Shown here piece by piece: positions 1 through 5,253 of a stretch of DNA of 6,493 nucleotides; positions within the stretch are counted from its first letter, which is position 1; the number at the start of each line of letters is the position of its first letter. The position numbers were made by a program, and so were the translations under genes. The notes below the pieces were generated by a model, which saw only the letters and a program-made list of their open reading frames with translations, did not search any database and was not told the DNA's origin. This DNA is from Gammaproteobacteria bacterium (lineage in GTDB: Bacteria; Pseudomonadota; Gammaproteobacteria; UBA9214), in assembly GCA_029881775.1 (NCBI GenBank), contig JAOULY010000115.1:1-6493 (forward strand), in the 5' to 3' direction.

Positions 1-42
1 AGCCGGGATGGACGTGATGTCCCTGACGATGTGCGTTTGCAC
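1..42 (-). CDS. Possible 5' end of a gene downstream of trxB (N-acetyltransferase-like, partial)
   Basis: Reading leftwards from a GTG at 42-40, an open frame of 14 codons runs off the window edge, giving (M)QTHIVRDITSIPA. It starts 15 nt after the trxB stop codon and in the same frame. The pattern I-x-x-I-P-A near the N-terminus resembles the start of the COG3146 GNAT-like 'peptidogalycan biosynthesis' proteins, which I recall sitting between trxB and aat in some gammaproteobacteria. There is no clear Shine-Dalgarno sequence; the nearest purine-rich run is inside the end of trxB. The GTG falls within an inverted repeat, so this could equally be non-coding or the start of another gene such as aat. 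Fourteen residues are too few for a firm identification. Confidence 0.3.
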   Translation of the reverse strand, partial: MQTHIVRDITSIPA

Positions 43-60
43 GGGCGGGGCAGGGACTCA
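15..60. repeat. Bulged inverted repeat immediately after the trxB stop codon
   Basis: The plus-strand arm TGATGTCCCTG (15-25) pairs with CAGGGACTCA (51-60), giving ten base pairs with one bulged base. Inside it lies a second stem, GTGC-GTTT-GCAC (31-42). In the trxB transcript this would fold directly at and after the UGA. No U-tract follows, so it is not a classic intrinsic terminator. It may stabilise the 3' end of the trxB message, act as a weak attenuator, or mask the GTG at 42-40. The pairing is seen directly; the function is inferred. Confidence 0.4.
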
Positions 61-1026
61 GTCCCCCTGTTCGTGCGCAAGATTGTCCAGGTAGACCTCG
101 GCATCGAGTGCCGCCATGCAGCCGGTGCCGGCTGATGTTATGGCCTGCCGGTAAACATGGTCGCTGACATCGCCGGCGGCAAATACGCCGGCAACGCTGG
201 TTGCGGTCGCCATGCCCTCGAGACCGCTTTTAACCTTTATGTAGCCGCCGTTCATGTCCAGCTGCCCGTCGAATATTTGCGTATTCGGCTTGTGGCCGAT
301 AGCGATAAAGACGCCATGTACATCGATGTCAGAGGTGGATTCATCCTTGACGTTGCGAATGCGTACACCGGTCACGCCGCTGTCATCACCGATGACTTCA
401 TCGAGGACGTGGTCCCAGGCGATGGTAACCACGCCTTCCTGTACTTTCTTGAACAGGCGGTCCTGCAGGATCTTTTCCGAGCGCAGCTTGTCGCGGCGAT
501 GGATCAGCGTGACATGGGAAGCGATATTGGCCAGGTACAGCGCTTCCTCGACTGCGGTGTTGCCGCCGCCGATAACGGCGACATCACGCCCCTTGTAGAA
601 AAAGCCGTCACAGGTCGCGCAGGCGGAGACGCCCTTGCCCTTGAAGGCCTCTTCGGATTCCAGTCCGAGGTACATGGCCGATGCACCGGTTGCGATAATA
701 AGTGCATCGCAGGTGTATACGCCGGAGTCGCCTTCCAGGCGGTAGGGACGTTGCCTGAAGTCGACGCTGTGGATGTGATCGAAAATCATCTCGGTATCGA
801 AACGTTCCGCATGCTTGCGCATATCTTCCATCAGGGACGGACCCTGCATGGTTTCATCGCCGCCGGGCCAGTTTTCGACTTCGGTAGTGGTCATCAGCTG
901 GCCACCCTGTTCCAGGCCGGTAACGAGGACGGGATCAAGATTGGCGCGTGCCGCGTAGACCGCAGCGGTATATCCGGCAGGGCCGGAACCCAGTATCAGA
1001 AGACGGCAGTGCTTGGTATCGCTCAT
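58..1026 (-). CDS. trxB: Thioredoxin reductase (NADPH), low-Mr type
   Basis: This 322-residue cytosolic flavoenzyme passes electrons from NADPH through FAD and a redox disulfide to thioredoxin, which in turn supports ribonucleotide reductase and protein disulfide reduction. The FAD-binding GSGPAG motif is at residues 13-18, the redox-active CATC at 136-139 (C136 and C139), the NADPH-binding GGGNTA at 153-158 with HRR at 176-178 (2'-phosphate contact), and the C-terminal FAD motif GVFAAGDV around 280-287. Length and motif spacing match the E. coli enzyme almost exactly. The ATG at 1026 is preceded by a good Shine-Dalgarno, CCGGAG at 1041-1036, nine bases away. It is transcribed leftwards, divergent from ald, as a complete ordinary copy. 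I found no strong -35/-10 pair upstream; an AT-rich patch near 1047-1058 is the likeliest promoter area. Confidence 0.98.
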   Translation of the reverse strand: MSDTKHCRLLILGSGPAGYTAAVYAARANLDPVLVTGLEQGGQLMTTTEVENWPGGDETMQGPSLMEDMRKHAERFDTEMIFDHIHSVDFRQRPYRLEGDSGVYTCDALIIATGASAMYLGLESEEAFKGKGVSACATCDGFFYKGRDVAVIGGGNTAVEEALYLANIASHVTLIHRRDKLRSEKILQDRLFKKVQEGVVTIAWDHVLDEVIGDDSGVTGVRIRNVKDESTSDIDVHGVFIAIGHKPNTQIFDGQLDMNGGYIKVKSGLEGMATATSVAGVFAAGDVSDHVYRQAITSAGTGCMAALDAEVYLDNLAHEQGD

Positions 1027-1027
1027 G

Positions 1028-1033
1028 TATAAT
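1028..1033 (+). promoter_or_regulatory. Candidate -10 box for ald (TATAAT)
   Basis: This is a perfect sigma-70 -10 hexamer on the plus strand, immediately preceded by TG (close to, but not exactly, an extended -10). No good -35 lies 16-18 bases upstream; that position holds GGCAGT inside the start of trxB. If used, transcription would begin near 1040 and leave a leader of about 150 nt before ald. The hexamer is seen; its activity is inferred. Confidence 0.3.
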
Positions 1034-1087
1034 GACTCCGGTTTGCAGTATTAATATTGTCACGGCTGCGGGAGGAACGTTCGGATT

Positions 1088-1104
1088 ACCGGTTACCGAC
1101 CGGT
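1088..1104. repeat. Two ACCGGT palindromes 11 bp apart, possible operator
   Basis: ACCGGT occurs at 1088-1093 and 1099-1104. The copies are centred 11 bp apart, about one helical turn, and together contain the inverted repeat CCGGT-TACCG-ACCGG (1089-1103). GGTTAC is also repeated directly at 1091-1096 and 1105-1110. The position between divergent genes fits a dimeric regulator's site, but I recognise no specific family's consensus. In GC-rich DNA this could arise by chance. Confidence 0.3.
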
Positions 1105-1155
1105 GGTTACGGCAAAGGTTCCGGGTGCTGACCAACGCCTGTGTAGCGCCTGCGC

Positions 1156-1194
1156 ATGTTACGGAACTTCAACGAACGGGTAAAGACTGCATGA
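1156..1194 (+). other. Possible 12-codon leader ORF overlapping the ald start
   Basis: ATG at 1156 opens a 12-residue frame (MLRNFNERVKTA) whose TGA at 1192-1194 overlaps the ald ATG at 1191-1193 as ATGA, the arrangement typical of translational coupling. It has no recognisable Shine-Dalgarno and no run of alanine or other codons suggesting attenuation. Short frames like this occur often by chance, so it is recorded only because the overlap is exact and the ald start itself has a weak ribosome-binding site. Confidence 0.15.
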
Positions 1195-2246
1195 AAATAG
1201 GCATACCACGTGAAGTAAAACCCCAGGAAGGGCGGGTGGCACTGTTGCCGGCCGCCTGTGCGGCGCTGGTTGCGGACGGACATACGGTTACTGTGGAGCA
1301 CGCTGCCGGTGTCCAGTCGGGCTATCCGGATGCGGACTATGTGGCGGCCGGCGCAGTCATTGCGGATGCCGCGACAACCTACGACCAGTCGACGTTGATC
1401 ATCAAGGTCAAGGAGCCGGTTGCTGCCGATCTTGCACGGTTGCGTGCGCACCATACCCTGTTCTGTTTTCTGCACCTCGCGCCCGCACCGGAGCTGGCCC
1501 GCGAGCTACAGTCCATTGGTCTCACGGCAATCGGTTTCGAGACACTGGTGAGTGCGTCGGGTGAGCTGCCGTTGCTCGCGCCGATGAGTGATATTGCCGG
1601 CCGCCTGGCCACGCAGATCGGTACCCACCTGTTGCATGCACCGCAGGGGGGCAAGGGCCTGTTGCTGGGCGGTCTCCCCGGCGCGGAGCGCGGGCATGTT
1701 GTTGTCATCGGGGGTGGTCATGCCGGCGGCAATGCCGCGGCCATGGCGGCGGCGATCGGTGCCCGGGTGACCGTATTCGACGTACGGCGCGAACGGCTGG
1801 CGGATATGCGGCGGCTTGGCGCCAACGTCACGGCCCTGTATCCCTACCCGGACAGTATCAGCACGGCGGTTGCCGGTGCTGACCTGTTGATCGGCGCGGC
1901 ACTGAAACCCGGTGCAAAAGCACCGCACATCATCAGCCGTGACATGATCGCGAGCATGGCCCCGGGCAGTGTTGCCGTCGATATTTCGGTGGACCAGGGC
2001 GGCTGTATCGAAACCACCCGGCCGACCAGTTACGATGCGCCCACTTTCGTGGAACTGGGGGTGACCCATTTCTGCGTGACCAATATGCCCGGCGCCGTCC
2101 CGCGCAGCGCCTCACAGGCGCTCTCGGCGGTTTTATTGCCCTACGTTGAGACACTTGCCCGGGCAGACGGATTGTCGAATGAGGCACTGCGACAGGCCAT
2201 TAATGTGCAGGCCGGGCAGCTGGTCCATCCCGCGCTGAAAGAATGA
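1191..2246 (+). CDS. ald: Alanine dehydrogenase, short divergent form
   Basis: The product is 351 residues; it catalyses NAD-dependent reversible deamination of L-alanine to pyruvate and ammonia in the cytosol. The start MKIGIPRE is the conserved family N-terminus. The expected functional residues are present: R15, K74 (in KVKEP) and H95 (in FLHLAP) for pyruvate binding and catalysis, a Rossmann GGGHAGG at 174-180, D197 ending the second strand (NAD preference), the VDQGG motif with D268, and NMPGAVP at 298-304. It is about 20 residues shorter than the usual ~371: the segment before the final INVQAG motif is compressed and the protein ends at HPALKE without the usual tail. The nucleotide loop reads GGGHAGG where many relatives have GGGVVG. 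The frame stays open upstream to 948, with in-frame ATG at 1032 and GTG at 1125, but those extensions lack family resemblance and the longest overlaps trxB. The Shine-Dalgarno is weak. It lies divergent from trxB, in the place lrp holds in E. coli. Pyridine nucleotide transhydrogenase alpha is related but less similar. Confidence 0.9.
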   Translation: MKIGIPREVKPQEGRVALLPAACAALVADGHTVTVEHAAGVQSGYPDADYVAAGAVIADAATTYDQSTLIIKVKEPVAADLARLRAHHTLFCFLHLAPAPELARELQSIGLTAIGFETLVSASGELPLLAPMSDIAGRLATQIGTHLLHAPQGGKGLLLGGLPGAERGHVVVIGGGHAGGNAAAMAAAIGARVTVFDVRRERLADMRRLGANVTALYPYPDSISTAVAGADLLIGAALKPGAKAPHIISRDMIASMAPGSVAVDISVDQGGCIETTRPTSYDAPTFVELGVTHFCVTNMPGAVPRSASQALSAVLLPYVETLARADGLSNEALRQAINVQAGQLVHPALKE

Positions 2247-2247
2247 C

Positions 2248-2277
2248 TTGATTGACAGGCAAAAAAACGAATAGAAT
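2248..2277 (+). promoter_or_regulatory. Candidate sigma-70 promoter for ftsK-lolA-rarA
   Basis: TTGATT at 2248-2253 and TAGAAT at 2272-2277 are separated by 18 bp and sit just after the ald stop codon. A perfect TTGACA also occurs at 2252-2257, but its 14-bp spacing to the same -10 is too short. Transcription would begin near 2284, leaving a leader of about 30 nt. No LexA-type box is seen, unlike the damage-inducible promoter of E. coli ftsK. No terminator separates ald from this promoter, so read-through from ald is possible. Confidence 0.45.
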
Positions 2278-2304
2278 CCAGCGATTGGCGAAGTTACCTG
2301 CGAA

Positions 2305-2318
2305 AGAGGATTATTTTG
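2305..2318 (+). promoter_or_regulatory. Ribosome-binding site fixing the TTG start of ftsK
   Basis: AGAGGA at 2305-2310 lies five bases before TTG at 2316-2318. No ATG or GTG is available in frame nearby upstream, and the next in-frame ATG (residue 33) lies inside the first membrane segment. The TTG therefore gives the only sensible start with a basic cytoplasmic tail. Confidence 0.7.
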
Positions 2319-4628
2319 GCACAGGCGCGGCGTAAAAAAGACACCGGAAAAAAAATCACCCACCAGGTTTCTCACGGTCTGCGTGAAGGCGCATTGCTGA
2401 TACTGGGTGCAATGGCCATCTTCCTGCTGGTTTCACTGGCCAGCTATCACCCGGCCGACCCGGGCTGGTCAAACAGCGGCGCGGTCAGCCACATCAATAA
2501 TGCCGGCGGCATTATCGGCGCCTGGCTGGCCGATGTGCTGCTGTACCTGTTCGGATACCTGGCGTACCTGTTGCCGATCATGGTCGGTTACAGCGGCTGG
2601 CTGGTGTATCGCGGCCATACACCGACCGGCGGTATAGACCTGCACGTACTGGCGGTGCGCTGGTCCGGCTTCCTGCTGACCGTGGGTGCCGGTTGCGCGC
2701 TCGCATCCATGGAAGCGGGCGGTGAGAACCGTTACCTGCCGGCCGGTGCCGGTGGCGTGCTTGGCAAGGTCATCGGCAACAACCTGGTAGACGTGGTCAG
2801 CCCGGTCGGCGCCAGCCTGTTTCTGTTTGCCCTGTTCCTGACCGGCGTGACACTGTTTACCGGCATCTCCTGGCTGGTCGTCATGGACGTGGTGGGCAAG
2901 TACACGCTGATTGCGTTCGATTATTTGTTCGAGCGGTTAAGCGTGGTGCCTGAACAGCTGGCAGCGCGCAAGGCACGCAGCGAACGCGAGGAAGTCATCA
3001 AGGCCAGCCAGGAAAAAATCGCCAGGCGCACGCCGGTGCGGATCGAGCCGGTAATACACAAGCCGAAGACCAGTGATCGCAAGGAGCGCGAACGACAGGT
3101 GCCGCTGTTCGACCCGCCGACCGATTCAAAATTGCCGCCGCTGTCGTTGCTGGATGATCCACGACCAAGCGAATCGGGTTATTCGGAAGCGTCGCTGGAA
3201 GCGATGTCGCGGCTGGTGGAATTGAAGCTGCTGGATTTCAATATCGAGGTGCAGGTCGTCGCCGTGAACCCGGGGCCGGTGATTACCCGCTTCGAACTCG
3301 ACCTTGGTCCGGGCGTCAAGGTCAGCCAGATCAGCAACCTTGCCAAGGATATTGCCCGCGCGCTGTCCGCTATCAGCGTACGCGTGGTGGAGGTGATCCC
3401 GGGCAAGTCGGTTATTGGCCTGGAAATACCGAATGAAAACCGCGCGGTGATTACACTCGGTGAAATCCTTAACACGGAAGAATACGAGGCCTCCAGTTCA
3501 CCGCTGACGCTGGCGCTCGGCAAGGACATCAGCGGCCTGCCGATCGTGGTCGACCTGGCAAAGATGCCGCACCTGCTGGTGGCCGGCACCACCGGTTCCG
3601 GCAAGTCGGTCGGCATCAACGCCATGATACTCAGCCTGCTGTACAAGACGCTGCCGAAAGACGTGCGGCTGATCATGATCGACCCGAAGATGCTGGAGCT
3701 GTCGGTGTATGAAGGCATACCGCACCTGCTGACTCCGGTGGTAACCGATATGAACGAGGCCGCCAACGCGTTGCGCTGGTGTGTCGGCGAAATGGAACGG
3801 CGCTACAAGCTGATGGCCGCAATGGGTGTGCGCAATATCGGCAGTTACAACCGCAAGGTGCGCGAGGCGATCGAGAAGGGCAAGCCGATACCCGACCCCT
3901 TGTTCAAGCCGGAAGAAGCGCTGGAAGGTACCGAGCACCCGACGCTGCAGCCGCTGCCCTACATCGTCATTGTTATCGACGAGCTGGCCGACATGATGAT
4001 GGTGGTCGGTAAAAAGGTCGAGGAACTGATTGCGCGACTCGCGCAGAAGGCACGTGCCGCCGGTGTCCACCTGGTGCTTGCCACGCAGCGCCCATCGGTG
4101 GATGTCATCACCGGCCTGATCAAGGCCAATATCCCGACCCGGATCGCCTTCCAGGTGTCATCGAAGATCGATTCCCGCACCATCCTCGACCAGATGGGCG
4201 CCGAGCAACTGCTGGGGCATGGCGACATGCTGTACGTAGCCCCCGGCACCAGTGTACCGGTGCGTGTACACGGCGCCTTTGTCTCCGACCAGGAAGTACA
4301 CAAGGTGACTGCTCACCTGAAGGGAAATTCAGAGCCGGAATACATGACCGAGATTCTCGAGGTTTCCAGTGAGCCGGTGCCCGGTCTGTCACCGGCAAAC
4401 GGTGGCGGTGGCGGGGATGATACCGAGGCCGATCCCCTGTATGACCAGGCGGTCATGATCGTGACACAGTCACGCAAGGCATCCATCTCGGGTGTGCAGC
4501 GCCGGTTAAAGATTGGTTACAATCGCGCCGCGCGAATGATTGAACACATGGAAGAAACCGGTGTCGTAGGTCCCATGGAGACGAATGGCAGTCGCGAAGT
4601 CCTCGCGCCACCCCCACCGGACGCTTGA
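2316..4628 (+). CDS. ftsK: DNA translocase FtsK, compact form
   Basis: The product is a 770-residue inner-membrane, septum-associated, ATP-driven DNA pump that clears the terminus region and activates XerCD recombination at dif. A basic N-terminal tail precedes four predicted membrane segments (about 24-43, 66-97, 112-131 and 165-190). A short charged linker of about 100 residues follows (200-290), then the alpha/beta motor. Walker A GTTGSGKS is at 424-431, Walker B VIVIDE at 551-556, and the FtsK signature AAGVHLVLATQRPSVD at 581-596. The C-terminal gamma winged helix (about 705-765) keeps YNRAARMIEHME, the surface that reads KOPS sequences in E. coli FtsK. A glycine-rich stretch (696-700) tethers gamma to the motor. 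The protein is much shorter than E. coli FtsK (~1,330) because the linker is short, as in many non-enteric bacteria. All catalytic motifs are intact. It starts at TTG and its stop is followed eight bases later by lolA. Confidence 0.97.
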   Translation: MAQARRKKDTGKKITHQVSHGLREGALLILGAMAIFLLVSLASYHPADPGWSNSGAVSHINNAGGIIGAWLADVLLYLFGYLAYLLPIMVGYSGWLVYRGHTPTGGIDLHVLAVRWSGFLLTVGAGCALASMEAGGENRYLPAGAGGVLGKVIGNNLVDVVSPVGASLFLFALFLTGVTLFTGISWLVVMDVVGKYTLIAFDYLFERLSVVPEQLAARKARSEREEVIKASQEKIARRTPVRIEPVIHKPKTSDRKERERQVPLFDPPTDSKLPPLSLLDDPRPSESGYSEASLEAMSRLVELKLLDFNIEVQVVAVNPGPVITRFELDLGPGVKVSQISNLAKDIARALSAISVRVVEVIPGKSVIGLEIPNENRAVITLGEILNTEEYEASSSPLTLALGKDISGLPIVVDLAKMPHLLVAGTTGSGKSVGINAMILSLLYKTLPKDVRLIMIDPKMLELSVYEGIPHLLTPVVTDMNEAANALRWCVGEMERRYKLMAAMGVRNIGSYNRKVREAIEKGKPIPDPLFKPEEALEGTEHPTLQPLPYIVIVIDELADMMMVVGKKVEELIARLAQKARAAGVHLVLATQRPSVDVITGLIKANIPTRIAFQVSSKIDSRTILDQMGAEQLLGHGDMLYVAPGTSVPVRVHGAFVSDQEVHKVTAHLKGNSEPEYMTEILEVSSEPVPGLSPANGGGGGDDTEADPLYDQAVMIVTQSRKASISGVQRRLKIGYNRAARMIEHMEETGVVGPMETNGSREVLAPPPPDA

Positions 4629-4636
4629 TTAACGTT

Positions 4637-5245
4637 ATGAGAAAACTACTCCTTGTCTGCCTGCTGTCGTTGTCTGGCGCGCAGTCACATGCCGATGCCC
4701 CTTCAGCACGCCTCGCGGACTTCTTCAAGGACCTGCGCACACTGTCAGCCGATTTCAGTCAGCAGGTGCTGGATGGCAACATGCGCGAAATCCAGTCCTC
4801 GTCAGGCCATATGTGGATCATGCGCCCGGGCATGTTTCGCTGGGATTACTCGCAACCTTACCAGCAGCAGGTCGTTGCCGATGGCAGTCATCTGTGGGCT
4901 TTTGACAAGGACCTCGAGCAGGTAACGGTACAGGCGGCGGGTGAAGTGCTGACGGCGACACCGGCCATGCTGCTGAGCGGCGAACAGCCGCTGGAGGAGG
5001 TATTCAACATCAGCGAAGTCGATGGGCAGGATATCCTGCTGACCCCGAAGAGCAATGACAGCAATGTGACCGAACTGACCTTGCAGTTCAACGCAGACGG
5101 ACTGCAGCGTATTGCTGCCGCCGACGCCTTCGGCAATACCACGGTATTTACGTTTTCCAACCTGCAACGCAACCCCTTGCTCGATCGCCAGCTGTTTACC
5201 TTTACACCCCCCGAAGGGGCTGACGTGGTCGGTGACCTGCCTTAA
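4637..5245 (+). CDS. lolA: Outer-membrane lipoprotein carrier protein LolA
   Basis: The product is a 202-residue periplasmic chaperone that takes lipoproteins released by LolCDE and delivers them to LolB at the outer membrane. The N-terminus is a Sec signal peptide (MRKLLLVCLLSLSGAQSHA, probable cleavage after A19); its cysteine at 8 is not in a lipobox. The mature part carries the LolA pattern: F30...L36-F40, RPGMFRW at 63-69, DYSQPYQQQVVADG at 70-83, LWAFDKDLEQVTV at 86-98, TPAMLLSG at 108-115, and a C-terminal FTPPEGADVV. Length matches E. coli LolA (203 with signal). I chose ATG 4637. A TTG at 4625 that overlaps the ftsK stop would add only MINV ahead of the signal peptide. Neither start has a clear Shine-Dalgarno, so translation is probably coupled to ftsK. 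The same gene order is found in E. coli. Confidence 0.95.
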   Translation: MRKLLLVCLLSLSGAQSHADAPSARLADFFKDLRTLSADFSQQVLDGNMREIQSSSGHMWIMRPGMFRWDYSQPYQQQVVADGSHLWAFDKDLEQVTVQAAGEVLTATPAMLLSGEQPLEEVFNISEVDGQDILLTPKSNDSNVTELTLQFNADGLQRIAAADAFGNTTVFTFSNLQRNPLLDRQLFTFTPPEGADVVGDLP

Positions 5246-5253
5246 GCATTCGC

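Larger units (their letters stand above)
1027..1190. promoter_or_regulatory. Divergent trxB-ald intergenic region
   Basis: These 164 bases separate the two divergent start codons and must hold signals for both genes. Visible elements are the trxB ribosome-binding site (1036-1041, minus strand), a plus-strand TATAAT (1028-1033), an AT-rich patch (about 1047-1058), a GGAGG (1071-1075) with no usable start codon at the right distance, the 8-bp palindrome GAACGTTC (1075-1082), and two ACCGGT palindromes (1088-1093 and 1099-1104). No intrinsic terminator or known riboswitch fold was recognised. Confidence 0.6.

Noticed and set aside
157..1032. A 291-codon open frame on the plus strand, antisense to trxB
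   Set aside because: It fully overlaps an unmistakable trxB. Long antisense frames are expected opposite codon-biased GC-rich genes, and the translation shows no recognisable domain.
948..1190. N-terminal extension of ald (in-frame ATG at 1032, GTG at 1125, or further upstream)
   Set aside because: The conserved N-terminus begins at MKIGIPRE (1191), the extension has no family resemblance, and the far-upstream part overlaps trxB. If the TATAAT at 1028-1033 is the promoter, the ATG at 1032 would not be transcribed.
48..1849. Two matches to the KOPS motif GGGNAGGG, at 48-55 (plus) and 1842-1849 (minus)
   Set aside because: A couple of matches are expected by chance in 6.5 kb of GC-rich DNA. 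They point towards each other over only 1.8 kb and no dif-like site is seen.
1506..2069. A 187-codon antisense frame within ald
   Set aside because: Shadow of ald: no family resemblance, rich in Arg/Gly/His as expected from reverse-frame GC-rich sequence.
3212..3582. Two copies of the E. coli Chi octamer GCTGGTGG (3212-3219 and 3575-3582)
   Set aside because: Both lie in coding sequence made of common Leu/Val codons, and Chi sequence is species-specific; there is no reason to think this host uses it.
3179..4070. Two overlapping antisense frames (195 and 190 codons) within ftsK
   Set aside because: They cover the conserved FtsK motor, have no recognisable motifs and overlap each other in different frames.
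5209..5219. CCCC-GAA-GGGG inverted repeat near the end of lolA, possible terminator
   Set aside because: It lies inside the coding sequence, has a three-base loop and no following T-tract, and rarA starts a few bases after the lolA stop, which argues for continued transcription.
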